Part shown: one piece after another, positions 46,874-57,037 of the stretch
Layout of the letters: each line of letters begins with the position of its first letter
Numbering within the stretch: position 1 is the stretch's first letter
Assembly: GCA_946886865.1 (NCBI GenBank)
Contig: CAMPJI010000007.1
Coordinates: 1-57,062, forward strand
Reading direction: 5' to 3'
DNA from: an uncultured Lysobacterales bacterium
Lineage (GTDB): Bacteria; Pseudomonadota; Gammaproteobacteria; Xanthomonadales; Xanthomonadaceae
DNA: 57,062 nucleotides
Program-made: the position numbers and the translations under genes
The notes under the pieces: model-generated
What the model was told of the DNA's origin: nothing
Seen by the model: the letters and a program-made list of their open reading frames with translations, nothing else
The model's database searches: none

Positions 46874-47325
46874 GCCGGACGCAGGGCGCGCCGGAACCGG
46901 CGGGTGCCGTCGAACGGTGTCCAGCCCGTGGCGCGATACAGGGCCTGCGCGGCGCGGTTGTCAGGGTCGGTTTCCAGTTCCAGCCGCAGTGCGCCATCGT
47001 CACGCGAAAAGGCTTCGGCCGCCTCCAGCAGCGCGCGCGCCACGCCGCGCCGGCGGGCGTGCGGCTCGACGAACAGGTCGTTGAGTACCCAGACGCGCGC
47101 CGCGCTGACGGATGAGAACATCGGATACAGCTGGACGAAGCCCAGCGCGCTTTCGGCGTCCGCAGCGAGCAGCACGGCCGAATCGGCATTCCCAAGCCGG
47201 TCCGCGATGAACGCGCGCGACTGCGCCATCGCGTCCTCACCGGTATAGAACGCGCGGTAGCGGTCGAACAGCGGGGCGACGGTGTCGAGGTCGGCGGTGC
47301 CGGCGCGGCGGATGGTCGTGTCCAT
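46870..47325 (-). CDS. GNAT family N-acetyltransferase
   Basis: A 151-residue acetyltransferase with 'VWVLNDLFVEPHARRRGVARALLEAAEAF' (about 78-106) holding the acetyl-CoA pyrophosphate loop, and 'LELETDPDNRAAQALYRATGW' (about 115-135). The start residues 'IRRAGTADLDTVAPLF' (5-20) are typical of the fold. The acceptor is unknown. It is transcribed ahead of, and coupled to (ATGA), the O-GlcNAc-transferase-like gene; a joint role is possible but only context suggests it. Confidence 0.88.
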   Translation of the reverse strand: MDTTIRRAGTADLDTVAPLFDRYRAFYTGEDAMAQSRAFIADRLGNADSAVLLAADAESALGFVQLYPMFSSVSAARVWVLNDLFVEPHARRRGVARALLEAAEAFSRDDGALRLELETDPDNRAAQALYRATGWTPFDGTRRFRRALRPA

Positions 47326-47358
47326 CCGTGCAGCTTAAACGCCCGTGGCGACCGGGCC

Positions 47359-48444
47359 TTACGCGTCGTGCGTGAGACGGGCCAGTTCGTCGGCCTGGTG
47401 TTCCTGCTGCAGGCGCACGACCAGTGCGTCCAGCTCGCCGGTGAGCACGTTGGGCAGGTCGTACAGGGTGAGGCCGTCCACGCGGTGGTCGGTGATGCGG
47501 CCCTGCGGGAAGTTGTAGGTGCGGATGCGCTGGCTGCGGTCGCCGCTGCCCACCTGCAGCTTGCGCGTCTCGGCCTGCGCGGCCGCGGCCTTGGCGGCCT
47601 GTGCGTCGGCCAGCATGGCGGCCAGGCGCTTCATGGCCTTGTCGCGGTTGGCGTGCTGGCTGCGCTCGGTCTGGCTTTCCACCACCACGCCGCTGGGGAG
47701 GTGGGTGATGCGGATGGCCGAGTCGGTCTTGTTGACGTGCTGGCCGCCGGCGCCCGAGGACCGGAACGTGTCGACCTTGAGGTCGGACGCATTGAGTTCG
47801 ATCGGCTCGCCCTCGGCCTCCACCGGGATGATCGCCACGGTTGCCGCCGAGGTGTGGATGCGGCCCTGCGACTCGGTCTCCGGCACGCGCTGGACGCGGT
47901 GGGTGCCGGATTCGAACTTCAGCCGCGAGTACGCGCCGCGCCCTTCCACGCGCGCGATCACCTCGCGGAAGCCGCCGTGCTCGCCGGGGTTGGCGGATTC
48001 GACCTCGACCTTCCAGCCCTGCCGCTCGGCGTAACGCGAATACATGCGGAACAGGTCGCCGGCGAAGATCGCCGCCTCGTCGCCGCCGGTGCCGGCGCGC
48101 ACCTCCAGGTAGATGTCGCCTTCGTCGCGCGGGTCCTTGGGGACCAGGTGAGCCAGCAACTGGGCGTCGAGGTCCTCGAGCCGCGCCGTCGCGGCCGCGA
48201 TCTCCTCCTCGGCCAGTTCGCGCAGTTCCGGGTCGCCGCGCATCGCCTGCGCGGCGGCCAGGTCGTCGCGGGCGCGCGCTTCGTCGGCCAGGGCGGTGGC
48301 CAGCGGCTCGAGCTGCGCGAACTCGCGCGACAGGCTGCGGAAGCGGTTGGCGTCGGATGCCACGCCGGGGTCGGCAAGCAGCCGCTCGAGCTCCTCGCGG
48401 CGTTCGGCGAGGGCTTCGAGTTTGCGGCGCAGGGTCGGGGTCAT
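47359..48444 (-). CDS. prfA: Peptide chain release factor 1
   Basis: Recognises UAA and UAG stop codons and triggers peptide release. The 361-residue protein has the tripeptide 'PET' (188-190, in 'VPETESQGR') that reads the stop codon and Gly-Gly-Gln at 233-235 in '[13 protein letters not shown]'. It is the substrate of PrmC, encoded at 25012. The gene follows hemA with a 63-base spacer, the common hemA-prfA order. Length and domains are normal. Confidence 0.97.
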   Translation of the reverse strand: MTPTLRRKLEALAERREELERLLADPGVASDANRFRSLSREFAQLEPLATALADEARARDDLAAAQAMRGDPELRELAEEEIAAATARLEDLDAQLLAHLVPKDPRDEGDIYLEVRAGTGGDEAAIFAGDLFRMYSRYAERQGWKVEVESANPGEHGGFREVIARVEGRGAYSRLKFESGTHRVQRVPETESQGRIHTSAATVAIIPVEAEGEPIELNASDLKVDTFRSSGAGGQHVNKTDSAIRITHLPSGVVVESQTERSQHANRDKAMKRLAAMLADAQAAKAAAAQAETRKLQVGSGDRSQRIRTYNFPQGRITDHRVDGLTLYDLPNVLTGELDALVVRLQQEHQADELARLTHDA

Positions 48445-48500
48445 GGTCGGGAGCCGGGAGCGGAAGGGTGGGACATCGAGGGCGGGAACACCGGAGGTAC

Positions 48501-48530
48501 GGCGTCCCTAATCCTCGCGTCCCGCGTCCC
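48501..48530. repeat. GGGACGC repeat overlapping the hemA stop
   Basis: On the minus strand GGGACGC occurs three times with GAGGATTA between the last two. The TAG stop of hemA sits in GATTAGGGACG. An 11-base core (GGATTAGGGAC) is shared with the hairpin repeat after pth. A short intergenic repeat family seems to have given the last four or five codons (Arg-Asp-Ala-Gly-Arg-Glu-Asp) and the stop. Confidence 0.6.
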
Positions 48531-49791
48531 GCCCCTCCGGGAACAGGCGGTCCGCCGCGCGTGCGAGGTCCGCATTGCCGGTCAGGGCCGCCTCGCGCAG
48601 CGCCACCGTCGGCGCGTGCAGCAACCGGTTCGTCAGCGTGTGGGCCAGGTAGTCGAGCACCGCCTCGGGTGACTCGCCCGCGGCCAGCTGCTGCCGCGCC
48701 TTCGCCAGTGTCTCGATGCGGGCCAGCTCGCCATGCGCACGCAGGCGCTTGAGCGGCTCGGTGCGCGTGCTTGCCGTTGAGGTTTCGACGTACCGCGCGA
48801 CCTGCAGCTCGATGATGGCTTCGGCTTCGGCAGCGGCTTCGCGCCGGCCCCGGCGGTTGTCCTCGATCGCGCGCTCGAGGTCGTCGACCGTGTACACGAA
48901 CACGTCCTTGAGTTCGGCCACGTCGGCGGCGATGTCGCGCGGCACCGCCAGGTCCAGCAGCAGCATCGGTCGGTGGCGGCGCGCGGCAAGCGCGGCGGCC
49001 ACCTGCGACCGTTGCAGGATCGGCTCGCGGCTGGCGGTGGCCGACAGCACGACGTCGGCCTCGTGCAGGTGCTTGTCCAGTTCGGTCAGCGGCAGCGCGA
49101 CGCCGCCGTGGCGCGTGGCCAGCTCCTGCGCGTGGGTCAGGGTGCGGTTGGCCACCAGCAGCCGCTTGGCGCGGGCCTGCACGAGGTGGCGCGCGGCCAG
49201 TTCGACCGTCTCCCCGGCGCCGACCAGCAGCACCGTCGAATCCTCCAGGCGGGCGAACGACTCCTGCGCCAGCCGCACCGCCGCCGACGCCACCGACACC
49301 GGGTTGGCACCGATGCGGGTGTCCGTGCGTGCGCGCTTGGCGGTCGAGAACGCCTGCTGGAACAGGCGGTCCAGCCGTCCGCCCAGCGTGCCCGCGGTAC
49401 GCGCGATCGCCCAGGCATCCTTCACTTGGCCGAGGATCTGCGGCTCGCCCAACACGAGCGAATCCAGGCCCGTCGCCACCCGGAACAGGTGGCGCACGGC
49501 ATCGGCGTCGCGGTGGCGGTACAGGTAGGCATGCAGGCCCTGGCCGTCGTCCATGGCCGCGACGTCGCCGGGGTGGGTGGCCAGCCAGTCGGCCAACGCC
49601 TGGCCGTCGTCATCGGCCAGCGCATAGATCTCGGTGCGGTTGCAGGTCGACAGCAACGCGGCCTCGCGCACCGGCGGCAGCGCACGCAGCGACGCCAGCG
49701 CGGCCGGCACCGCGTCGGCGGAAAACGCCACGCGTTCGCGCAGGCCGACGGGCGCGGTCTGGTGGTTGATGCCGAGTACGAACAGGGTCAC
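48508..49791 (-). CDS. hemA: Glutamyl-tRNA reductase
   Basis: Reduces glutamyl-tRNA to glutamate-1-semialdehyde with NADPH, the first committed step of haem synthesis in this lineage. The 427-residue protein begins at GTG 49791 with '[14 protein letters not shown]'. The catalytic Cys50 is in '[11 protein letters not shown]', the family signature '[16 protein letters not shown]' lies at 112-127, and the NADPH domain ('[16 protein letters not shown]') and dimerisation helices follow. The C-terminal residues are encoded in repeat DNA. Divergent from the TPR gene; a TAGAAT element lies upstream. Confidence 0.96.
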   Translation of the reverse strand: MTLFVLGINHQTAPVGLRERVAFSADAVPAALASLRALPPVREAALLSTCNRTEIYALADDDGQALADWLATHPGDVAAMDDGQGLHAYLYRHRDADAVRHLFRVATGLDSLVLGEPQILGQVKDAWAIARTAGTLGGRLDRLFQQAFSTAKRARTDTRIGANPVSVASAAVRLAQESFARLEDSTVLLVGAGETVELAARHLVQARAKRLLVANRTLTHAQELATRHGGVALPLTELDKHLHEADVVLSATASREPILQRSQVAAALAARRHRPMLLLDLAVPRDIAADVAELKDVFVYTVDDLERAIEDNRRGRREAAAEAEAIIELQVARYVETSTASTRTEPLKRLRAHGELARIETLAKARQQLAAGESPEAVLDYLAHTLTNRLLHAPTVALREAALTGNADLARAADRLFPEGRDAGRED

Positions 49792-49849
49792 GGGGGAGGG
49801 GGAATTCCGTTCAGGCGCTTGCGATAAGCTGCTGGCCGCCGAAGCCCAC

Positions 49850-49878
49850 ATTCTACCGGCCCGGCCCGCCGCACCGAA
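49850..49878 (-). promoter_or_regulatory. Possible promoter of hemA
   Basis: On the minus strand TTCGGT (49878-49873), 17 bases, TAGAAT (49855-49850). The -10 matches five of six; the -35 is weak. The start codon lies about 58 bases further. Confidence 0.4.
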
Positions 49879-49907
49879 GCGGTCGCACGGGCCGTCCGTC
49901 CCTGGTG

Positions 49908-51572
49908 ATGCCGATGCCCCTGTCCCGACCCCGCGCCGCCGTGCTGGCGGCCGCCCTGTTCGCCGCGACCTCGATGCCGGCAATGGCCGCGCCCGATCCG
50001 TTCGGACGCGCGCTGGAGCCGCTGCTCCAGGCCGAGTTCGCGCTGCAGGCCGGCCGGCTGGAGGAAGCGGCGAAAGGCTATCTGGAAGCGGCCGAAGCCG
50101 CCGGCGACCCGGTGCTGTCCGAGCGTGCCACCCGCATCGCCCTGCTGGCCAAGGACGAGGAGCGCGCCGCGCGCGCCCTGGAACTGTGGCGCGAACAAGG
50201 CGGCGAGGGGGTCGATGTTCTGGCGGCCGAGGCGACCCTGGCGATGCGCCGGGGTCAGGACCGCGCTGCGCGCCGCCACCTGCTGCGGCTCATGGCGACG
50301 CCGGACGGCTGGCGTCAGGCGCTGGGCGTGCTGGGGGCGGGTGCCCGCGATCCCGAGCAGGCCGCCGCGCTGCTCGCCTACCTGATCGACCGCGATGCCA
50401 TTCCCACCGAGCTGCAGGCGTGGCTGGCGTTCGGCGGGCTGGCGCAGCGCGTGGACGCGCCGGAGCTGGCCGAGCGCATCGTCGCCGAGGTCGTCGAACG
50501 CTTCCCCGGTGAGCCGCGCGTGGCGCTGCTGCGGGCCAGCCAGCTGCGCGAGGCGGGCGATACCGCGCAGGCGCTGGACGCGCTGGCCGCCATCGATGCG
50601 CAGGCCGAACACGATGCCGACCTGCGCCTGTCGCTGGCCAGCGAGTACGACGCGCTGGGCGAGCTGGGCCGCGCCGAGCGCACGCTCGCGCGTGGGCCGC
50701 AGGACGACCAGACCTACGCGCTGCGCGCCTCGCTGCTGGCACGCGCGGAAGACAATGACGCGCTGAAGGCGTTGTACGGCGAGCTGGCGCGCGACGCCGT
50801 GCGGCCGGACCCGCAGCGCCGGCTGCTGCTGGGCCAGGTGGCCGAGTTCCTGAAGCTGCACGACGAGGCGCTGGAGTGGTACCGCGGCGTGCCCGGCGGT
50901 CCGCAACGCTGGCTGGCGCAGCTGCGTGCGACCAACGTCCTGCACGAGCTCGGTCGCGCCGAAGAGGCCTACGCCGCGCTGGGCGATATCCAGGACGATG
51001 CCGAAGCGCCCGAGACGGTGCGGCGCGACGCCTACCTGCTGGAGGCGTCGCTGCGCGAGAAGGACGGACAGCCCGAGGCCGAGATGGACGCCTTCGCCCG
51101 CGCGCTGGCGGCCTTCCCCGACGAGCCCGAGGTGCTCTACGCCCGCGCGCTGACCTATGAGCGCCGCGACGACATCCCGCGCGCCGAAGCCGACTTCCGC
51201 CGCATCCTGGTGGCCGAGCCCGACAGCGTCGCCGCGCTCAATGCGCTGGGCTACACGCTGGCCGATCGCACCGACCGCTACCAGGAGGCGCTGGAGCTGA
51301 TCAACCGCGCCCGCGCCGCCGCGCCCGACAACGCCGCCATCATCGACAGCTACGGCTGGGTGCTCTACCGCCTGGGCCGCAACGAAGAAGCGCTGACCGA
51401 ACTGCGCCGTGCCTACGCCCTGCAGAAGGACGCCGAGATCGCCGCCCACGTGGGCGAAGTGCTGTGGGTGATGGGCCGGCGCGACGAAGCGCGGCGCTAT
51501 TTCGGCGAAGCCCGCGAGATCGACCCCGACAACCGCGCCCTCAAGCGCGCCCTGGAGAACACCGGCGCATGA
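49908..51572 (+). CDS. Secreted TPR-repeat protein
   Basis: A 554-residue protein with a signal peptide (1-27, ending AMA) and TPR-like helices over nearly all the rest; the clearest repeats are about 375-540, for example '[36 protein letters not shown]' and '[24 protein letters not shown]'. Such a protein upstream of lolB is common in Xanthomonads and Pseudomonas and may act in outer-membrane or lipoprotein handling. Its stop overlaps the lolB start (ATGA). Confidence 0.87.
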   Translation: MPMPLSRPRAAVLAAALFAATSMPAMAAPDPFGRALEPLLQAEFALQAGRLEEAAKGYLEAAEAAGDPVLSERATRIALLAKDEERAARALELWREQGGEGVDVLAAEATLAMRRGQDRAARRHLLRLMATPDGWRQALGVLGAGARDPEQAAALLAYLIDRDAIPTELQAWLAFGGLAQRVDAPELAERIVAEVVERFPGEPRVALLRASQLREAGDTAQALDALAAIDAQAEHDADLRLSLASEYDALGELGRAERTLARGPQDDQTYALRASLLARAEDNDALKALYGELARDAVRPDPQRRLLLGQVAEFLKLHDEALEWYRGVPGGPQRWLAQLRATNVLHELGRAEEAYAALGDIQDDAEAPETVRRDAYLLEASLREKDGQPEAEMDAFARALAAFPDEPEVLYARALTYERRDDIPRAEADFRRILVAEPDSVAALNALGYTLADRTDRYQEALELINRARAAAPDNAAIIDSYGWVLYRLGRNEEALTELRRAYALQKDAEIAAHVGEVLWVMGRRDEARRYFGEAREIDPDNRALKRALENTGA

Positions 51573-52258
51573 CGCTCACGCTTCCCCCTTCCTTCCTGCG
51601 CATCGCCGTCTTCGCGGCCGTGCTGGTGTCCGCCGGCTGTGCCGTGCAACCCAGGCGCGAGCCGTTGCCGCCGGGCATGGAGGCCGCCGCGCAGGCGCGT
51701 CAGGCCGAGCGCGAAGCCGCGCTAAGGCCGCTGTCGGACTGGTCGCTGGAGGGCCGCATTGCGGTCTCCAATGACGGCAAGGGCGGCAGTGGCCGGATCG
51801 ACTGGACGCAGCGCGGCCCGGCGTACGCCGTGTCGCTCAGCGCGCCCGTGACCCGTCAGAGCTGGCGCCTGAGCGGTGGGCCGGAGGGCGCGCGACTGGA
51901 GGGCATCGAAGGCGGTCCGCGCAGCGGCCCGGACGCGCAGCAATTGCTGCTGGAGGCCACGGGCTGGGCGATTCCTGTCGGGGCGCTGTCGGATTGGGTG
52001 CGCGGGCTGCGCGCCGAAGCCGCCGGTCCGGCCCGCATGGAATTCGAGGCGACCGGCCGCTTGGCGCGGCTGCACCAGGGCGGATGGGTCATCGACTATG
52101 TCTGGCCCGACGCCGACGCCGATGCCGCTTCGGCCGGGCCGGTGTTGCCGCGCCGGCTGGACGCCCGCCAGGGCGAGGCCCGCGTGCGCCTGCTGGTGGA
52201 TACCTGGGCCGGACTCGAATCGCAGGCCGACGCGGCTGCGGCCACGCCGTCGCAATGA
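51569..52258 (+). CDS. lolB: Outer membrane lipoprotein LolB
   Basis: Receives lipoproteins from LolA and inserts them in the outer membrane; it is itself a lipoprotein that needs Lgt. The 229-residue protein has a lipobox at 'LVSAGC' with Cys24, then the LolB fold: '[29 protein letters not shown]' (about 55-83), 'RLEGIEGG' and '[16 protein letters not shown]' (about 130-145). Length is close to E. coli LolB. lolB-ispE-tRNA-prs is a common gammaproteobacterial order. Confidence 0.93.
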   Translation: MTLTLPPSFLRIAVFAAVLVSAGCAVQPRREPLPPGMEAAAQARQAEREAALRPLSDWSLEGRIAVSNDGKGGSGRIDWTQRGPAYAVSLSAPVTRQSWRLSGGPEGARLEGIEGGPRSGPDAQQLLLEATGWAIPVGALSDWVRGLRAEAAGPARMEFEATGRLARLHQGGWVIDYVWPDADADAASAGPVLPRRLDARQGEARVRLLVDTWAGLESQADAAAATPSQ

Positions 52259-53181
52259 CCGCCGGAGCGGGCGGCCGCGTCGACGTGCCGGACGGGGTCG
52301 TCGGCGACGACGGGTGGTCGTGGTGGCCGGCGCCGGCCAAGCTCAACCTGTTCCTGCGGATCACCGGGCGACGCCCCGACGGCTACCACGAGCTGCAGAC
52401 CGTCTTCCGGCTGCTCGACTGGGGCGACCGCATCGGCCTGCGGGTCCGCCCGGACGGCCGGATCGTGCGGCATGGCGCTTCGGTGCCGGGTGTGGAGGCG
52501 CAGGACGACCTGGTGGTGCGCGCCGCGCGACATCTGCGACGAAGCGCCAACGTCGGGCAAGGTGTCGACATCGTCGTCGAAAAGAGCATTCCTGCCGGTG
52601 GCGGATTCGGTGGGGGGTCGTCCGATGCCGCCACGGTGCTGTGCGCGCTCGACCGCCTCTGGCGCTGCGGCCTCGGGACCGGTGCATTGGCCGGGTTGGG
52701 CCTGGCGCTCGGCGCGGACGTGCCGGTGTTCGTCCGCGGCGAAAATGCCTGGGCCGAGGGCGTGGGCGAGCAGCTGACCCCGGTCGACCTGCCGCCGGCG
52801 TGGTACGTGCTGGTCGATCCGCAGGTGCACGTGCCCACCGCTGCGCTGTTCCAAGCCCCTGAATTGACGCGGGATGCGGCGCCCGCGACAATATCCGACT
52901 TCGTTTCGGGCGTACCCCTCGGGAACGCGTTCGAGCCGGTGCTGCGCAGGCGCGAGCCTGCCGTCGATGCCGCGCTGGCCGCCTTGTCGCGGGTCGGCGA
53001 TGCGCGTCTGACGGGGTCGGGCAGCGGGTGCTTCGTGGAGGTTCCGACGCAGCGCGCCGCGCAGGCTGTGCTGGCGGCGTTGCCGGCCGGCCTGAAGGCG
53101 TGGCGGGTTCCCGGTGCCGAGCGCTCGCCGCTGCTTCGCGCGCTGGACGCGTGGGACGACAAGTATTCACCCGCCTCCTGA
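52255..53181 (+). CDS. ispE: 4-diphosphocytidyl-2-C-methyl-D-erythritol kinase
   Basis: Phosphorylates CDP-methylerythritol in the MEP isoprenoid pathway. The 308-residue GHMP kinase has '[25 protein letters not shown]' (25-49) with Lys29, the ATP loop '[15 protein letters not shown]' (112-126) and Asp155 in 'LGADVPVF'. The ATG overlaps the lolB stop; it adds about 20 residues to the usual N-terminus, so a later start (e.g. GTG near 52285) may be used. Confidence 0.93.
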   Translation: MTAGAGGRVDVPDGVVGDDGWSWWPAPAKLNLFLRITGRRPDGYHELQTVFRLLDWGDRIGLRVRPDGRIVRHGASVPGVEAQDDLVVRAARHLRRSANVGQGVDIVVEKSIPAGGGFGGGSSDAATVLCALDRLWRCGLGTGALAGLGLALGADVPVFVRGENAWAEGVGEQLTPVDLPPAWYVLVDPQVHVPTAALFQAPELTRDAAPATISDFVSGVPLGNAFEPVLRRREPAVDAALAALSRVGDARLTGSGSGCFVEVPTQRAAQAVLAALPAGLKAWRVPGAERSPLLRALDAWDDKYSPAS

Positions 53182-53279
53182 CCACCGGAGGCAGCCGCGG
53201 CCCGCCGCGGTGGGTTCGAGGGTCCGATGCCGGCCGCCGTGGGCGCCGCGGCGGATCCGTCGGGCCCGACACACAACAC

Positions 53280-53356
53280 AGGGGCGTCGCCAAGAGGCCT
53301 AAGGCACCAGGTTTTGATCCTGGCATTCGCAGGTTCGAATCCTGCCGCCCCTGCCA
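53280..53356 (+). tRNA. tRNA-Gln (anticodon TTG)
   Basis: A complete cloverleaf: acceptor AGGGGCG/CGCCCCT, D arm with TCGCCAAGAGGCCTAAGGC, anticodon stem CCAGG/CCTGG with loop TTTTGAT (TTG anticodon), T arm GCAGG-TTCGAAT-CCTGC, discriminator G and encoded CCA at 53354-53356. It sits between ispE and prs, as in many gammaproteobacteria. Confidence 0.97.
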
Positions 53357-53418
53357 CATGCCATGCCGGCCCAGCGCCGGTTCACCGCCACGGTCAGAGC
53401 GAAGCGGAGATCCACAAC

Positions 53419-54378
53419 GTGCAGAACGATCGCAACCTGCTGGTGTTCAGCGGCAACGCCAACCGGCCGCTGGCCGAGGCCGTATGCAAGGAGCTGGGCA
53501 TCCGCCTGGGCAAGGCGCTGGTCGGGCGGTTCTCCGACGGCGAGGTGCAGGTCGAGATCGAGGAGAACGTGCGCCGGCAGGAGGCGTTCGTGATCCAGCC
53601 GACCTGCGCGCCCAGCGCCGAGAACCTGGTGGAGCTGCTGGTGCTGGTGGACGCGCTCAAGCGCGCCTCGGTCAGCAACGTCACCGCGGTGGTGCCGTAC
53701 TTCGGCTACGCCCGCCAGGACCGCCGCCCGCGCTCCTCGCGCGTGCCGATCACCGCCAAGGTCGCGGCCAAGATGTTCGGCGCGGTGGGGTGTGATCGCG
53801 TGCTGACCGTCGACCTGCACGCTGACCAGATCCAGGGCTTCTTCGACCTGCCGGTCGACAACGTTTATGCATCCCCCTTGCTGCTGGCCGACATCTGGCG
53901 CGCGCACGGCACCGACAACCTGATCGTGGTCAGCCCCGACGTCGGCGGCGTGGTGCGCGCCCGTGCGATCGCCAAGCGGCTGGACGATGCGGACCTGGCG
54001 ATCATCGACAAGCGCCGCCCGCGCGCCAACGTCGCCACGGTGATGAACATCATCGGCGACGTCGCCGGCAAGACCTGCGTGCTGGTGGACGACATCGTCG
54101 ATACCGCCGGCACCCTGTGCGCCGCCGCGGCCGCGCTGAAGGGGCAGGGCGCGCAGAAGGTCGTCGCGTACTGCACCCACCCGGTGCTGTCGGGCGCGGC
54201 CATCGACAACATTTCCAAGTCGCAGCTGGACGAACTGGTGGTCACCGACACCATCCCGCTGCAGGAGGCGGCCCGCGGCTGCGGCAAGATCCGCCAGCTG
54301 AGCGTCGCCGAGCTGCTGGCCGAGACCATCCGCCGCATCGCCTTCGGCGAGTCGGTCAGCTCGCTCTACGTCGACTGA
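53419..54378 (+). CDS. prs: Ribose-phosphate pyrophosphokinase
   Basis: Makes PRPP from ribose-5-phosphate and ATP, for purine, pyrimidine, His, Trp and NAD synthesis. The 319-residue protein starts at GTG 53419 and has the family regions '[16 protein letters not shown]', '[13 protein letters not shown]', '[15 protein letters not shown]', and the PRPP-binding loop '[12 protein letters not shown]' near 215-226. Its C-terminus '[10 protein letters not shown]' is typical of Xanthomonads. A ribosome binding site GCGGAG lies upstream. Confidence 0.96.
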   Translation: MQNDRNLLVFSGNANRPLAEAVCKELGIRLGKALVGRFSDGEVQVEIEENVRRQEAFVIQPTCAPSAENLVELLVLVDALKRASVSNVTAVVPYFGYARQDRRPRSSRVPITAKVAAKMFGAVGCDRVLTVDLHADQIQGFFDLPVDNVYASPLLLADIWRAHGTDNLIVVSPDVGGVVRARAIAKRLDDADLAIIDKRRPRANVATVMNIIGDVAGKTCVLVDDIVDTAGTLCAAAAALKGQGAQKVVAYCTHPVLSGAAIDNISKSQLDELVVTDTIPLQEAARGCGKIRQLSVAELLAETIRRIAFGESVSSLYVD

Positions 54379-54399
54379 CCGGCGGGCCACCACGAATTC

Positions 54400-54443
54400 G
54401 ACTCACCTGGTCGCGGGTGAGTCACCCCACCGCCGCGAGGCGG
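54400..54443 (+). promoter_or_regulatory. Two stem-loops in the rplY leader
   Basis: In the 93-base gap after prs: GACTCACC/GGTGAGTC (54400-54423, 8 bases, 8-base loop) and CCGCC/GGCGG with a GCGA tetraloop (54430-54443). No T-run, so they may be a weak terminator, an RNA processing site or a protein-binding leader for rplY. Confidence 0.4.
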
Positions 54444-54471
54444 AACAACGCAGTAAAAGCGAGTAACTGAA

Positions 54472-55125
54472 ATGTCCGAACACACCATCAAGGCCACGAG
54501 CCGCAATGTCGAGGGGAAGGGTGCGAGCCGCCGCCTGCGTCATGCCGCTTCGATCCCGGCCATCGTTTACGGCGGCAAGGCCGAGCCCATGCCCATCCAG
54601 CTCGAGCACGAGAAGATCTGGCTGGCCAGCCAGCACGAGTGGTTCTACGCCTCCATCCTGGACCTGGACATCGACGGCAAGGTCGAGAAGGTCCTGCTGC
54701 GTGACATGCAGCGCCACCCGTACAAGCAGCTGATCATGCACCTGGACTTCCAGCGCGTGGACGCCAAGCAGGCCATCCGCGTCGCGGTGCCGCTGCACTT
54801 CCTCAACGAGGACAAGTCGCCGGCCGGCAAGGCGGCCGACGTCGTGGTCACCCACGAGCTCAACGAGGTCCAGATCAGCTGCCTGCCCAAGGACCTGCCG
54901 GAGTTCATCGAGGTCGACCTGGCCGAGCTGACCCTGGGCCAGACGATCCACCTGTCCGAGCTGAAGCTGCCCAAGGGCGTGGAAGTGCCGGAACTGAAGC
55001 TGGGCAAGGAGCACGACGTCGCCGTCGTGGTCGCGCGCGCTGGCCGGGTCGAGATCGAAGAGACCCCGGCGGGCGAGGGCGACGGCGAAGTGCCGGCCGC
55101 CAAGGTCGAGAAGGACGCCGAGTAA
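54472..55125 (+). CDS. rplY: 50S ribosomal protein L25/general stress protein Ctc
   Basis: Binds 5S rRNA in the 50S subunit. The 217-residue protein has the N-terminal L25 domain ('SEHTIKATSRNVEGKGASRRLRHAASIPAIVYGG', 2-35, onward to about 95) and a C-terminal TL5/CTC-type domain (about 100-190), then an acidic tail (about 190-217). It is of the long type, unlike the 94-residue E. coli L25. rplY between prs and pth is the usual order. Confidence 0.96.
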   Translation: MSEHTIKATSRNVEGKGASRRLRHAASIPAIVYGGKAEPMPIQLEHEKIWLASQHEWFYASILDLDIDGKVEKVLLRDMQRHPYKQLIMHLDFQRVDAKQAIRVAVPLHFLNEDKSPAGKAADVVVTHELNEVQISCLPKDLPEFIEVDLAELTLGQTIHLSELKLPKGVEVPELKLGKEHDVAVVVARAGRVEIEETPAGEGDGEVPAAKVEKDAE

Positions 55126-55188
55126 GCCGTTGCGGATCCGGACGCCCGCCCCGGTGGGCGCCCGGCCGCTGGCTTCGTGCAGTCTTCG

Positions 55189-55779
55189 ATGACCGGTTTG
55201 CGCCTCATCGTCGGGCTCGGCAATCCCGGGCCCGAACACGCCAGAACCCGGCACAACGCCGGGTTCTGGTTTGTTGACGCCCTGGCCGAGCGCCTGGGCG
55301 GGCGTTTCGGGCTGGAGTCCAAGCTGTTCGGCGAAACCTGCAAGGTGCACGTCGGCGGCGAGGCGGTGTGGCTGCTGAAGCCCGCCACCTTCATGAACCT
55401 GTCGGGCAAGTCGGTCACCGCGGCCCTGCGCTACTGGAAGATCGAACCCGAGCAGGCCCTGCTGGCGCACGATGAGCTGGACCTGCCGCCCGGCGCGGCG
55501 CGGCTCAAGTTCGACGGCGGCCACGGCGGCCAGAACGGCCTGCGCGACACCATCCGCCTGCTGGGCCACGCCCGGTTCCATCGTCTGCGCATCGGCATCG
55601 GCCACCCCGGCCACAAGGACCGCGTCACCCCGTGGGTGCTGGGCCGCCCCGGCCAGGCCGACGAGGCCTGCATCCTGCGCGCCATCGACGACGCCATCGA
55701 CGTGCTGCCGCTGGCGGTCGCCGGTGATTTCAATGAGGCGATGAAGCGCCTTCACACCTCCAAGGACGCTGGAGGCTAG
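55189..55779 (+). CDS. pth: Peptidyl-tRNA hydrolase
   Basis: Cleaves peptidyl-tRNA released from stalled ribosomes. The 196-residue protein has '[24 protein letters not shown]' (7-30) with Asn12 and catalytic His22, Asn70 in 'FMNLSG', Asp95 in 'HDELDLPPG' and Asn116 in 'GGQNGLRD'. The ATG at 55189 is used; a GTG at 55177 would add four residues. The TAG stop (55777-55779) is embedded in a large inverted repeat. Confidence 0.95.
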   Translation: MTGLRLIVGLGNPGPEHARTRHNAGFWFVDALAERLGGRFGLESKLFGETCKVHVGGEAVWLLKPATFMNLSGKSVTAALRYWKIEPEQALLAHDELDLPPGAARLKFDGGHGGQNGLRDTIRLLGHARFHRLRIGIGHPGHKDRVTPWVLGRPGQADEACILRAIDDAIDVLPLAVAGDFNEAMKRLHTSKDAGG

Positions 55780-55825
55780 GGACTGGGGGCTGTGCGCCAA
55801 CGCGCCATGCCAGCCTCCAGTCCCT
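55778..55825. repeat. Inverted repeat after pth
   Basis: Arms AGGGACTGGGGGCTG (55778-55792) and CAGCCTCCAGTCCCT (55811-55825), 15 bases with one mismatch and an 18-base loop. Further GGGATTAGGGACTGG-like units follow to 55840. The family resembles the GGGATTAGGGA strings scattered in Xanthomonad genomes. It overlaps the pth stop and may also act as a 3' stem-loop. Confidence 0.75.
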
Positions 55826-55850
55826 AATCCCCAGACCCCAGAGCACTGCC

Positions 55851-56942
55851 ATGGGCATCAAATGCGGCATCGTCGGCCTGCCCAACGTCGGCAAGTCGAC
55901 CCTTTTCAACGCGCTGACCAAGGCGGGCATCGCCGCGGCCAACTTCCCGTTCTGCACGATCGAGCCCAACGTCGGCGTGGTGCCGGTGCCGGACCCGCGC
56001 CTGAATGCGCTGGCCGAGATCGTCAAGCCGCAGAAGGTCATCCCGACCGCGGTCGAGTTCGTCGACATCGCCGGCCTGGTGGCCGGTGCGGCCAGCGGCG
56101 AGGGTCTGGGCAACAAGTTCCTGGCCCACATCCGCGAGGTCGATGCGATCACGCACGTGGTGCGCTGCTTCGAGAACCCGGACGTCATCCACGTCAACAA
56201 CAAGGTCGACCCGATCGCCGATATCGAGACCATCGACACCGAGCTGGCGCTGGCCGACCTGGATTCGGTCGAAAAGGCGCTGCAGCGCGCCGAGCGTTCG
56301 GCCAAGACCGGCGACAAGGACGCCAAGGTGCGTGTGGAAGTCCTGGGCCGGCTGGCCGCGGGCCTGGGCGACGGCAAGCCGGTGCGCGCGCTCGGCCTGT
56401 CGGACGACGACAGGGCCGCCATCCGTGACCTGTTCCTGCTGACCGCCAAGCCGGTCATGTACGTGGCCAACGTGCTGGAGGACGGGTTCGAGAACAACCC
56501 GCACCTGGACGCCGTGCGTGCGCGCGCCGCCACCGAGGGCGCCGAGGTGGTGCCGGTGTCGGCGGCCATCGAGGAGGAGCTCAGCCAGCTCGACGACGCC
56601 GACCGCGACACGTTCCTGGCCGACCTGGGCCTGGACGAGCCGGGCCTGAACCGGGTGATCCGCGCCGCGTACACGCTGCTCGGCCTGCAGACCTATTTCA
56701 CCGCCGGCGTGAAGGAGGTCCGCGCCTGGACCGTGAAAGGCGGCTCCACCGCCCCGCAGGCCGCAGCCGTCATCCACACCGATTTCGAGAAGGGCTTCAT
56801 CCGCGCCGAGACCATCGGCTTTGATGACTACCTGCAATACAAGGGCGAGGCCGGGGCCCGCGAGGCCGGGCGCCTGCGTCTGGAAGGCAAGGAGTACCGG
56901 GTGCAGGAAGGCGACGTGCTGCACTTCCGCTTCAACGTCTAG
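55851..56942 (+). CDS. ychF: Redox-sensitive ATPase/GTPase YchF (Obg family)
   Basis: A 363-residue P-loop protein that binds ribosomes and hydrolyses ATP rather than GTP. The Walker A is 'GLPNVGKST' (9-17), switch II '[20 protein letters not shown]', and the G4 box is the YchF form, Asn-Val-x-Glu in '[12 protein letters not shown]', instead of NKxD. The C-terminal TGS domain ends in '[10 protein letters not shown]'. It follows pth, the conserved pth-ychF pairing. Confidence 0.97.
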   Translation: MGIKCGIVGLPNVGKSTLFNALTKAGIAAANFPFCTIEPNVGVVPVPDPRLNALAEIVKPQKVIPTAVEFVDIAGLVAGAASGEGLGNKFLAHIREVDAITHVVRCFENPDVIHVNNKVDPIADIETIDTELALADLDSVEKALQRAERSAKTGDKDAKVRVEVLGRLAAGLGDGKPVRALGLSDDDRAAIRDLFLLTAKPVMYVANVLEDGFENNPHLDAVRARAATEGAEVVPVSAAIEEELSQLDDADRDTFLADLGLDEPGLNRVIRAAYTLLGLQTYFTAGVKEVRAWTVKGGSTAPQAAAVIHTDFEKGFIRAETIGFDDYLQYKGEAGAREAGRLRLEGKEYRVQEGDVLHFRFNV

Positions 56943-56995
56943 GCCGCCACCGCGCCCCGCGCGCGGCCCTCGTGGATCGTGGGCGTGAAAACCCG

Positions 56996-57024
56996 TTGAC
57001 TTCCCGTCGGCGCGGCGCCAGAAT
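56996..57024 (+). promoter_or_regulatory. Promoter of the downstream tRNA
   Basis: TTGACT (56996-57001), 17 bases, CAGAAT (57019-57024). Five of six and four of six matches, good spacing, with 13 bases to the start of the tRNA. Confidence 0.65.
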
Positions 57025-57037
57025 TGCGGGCTCTTTT

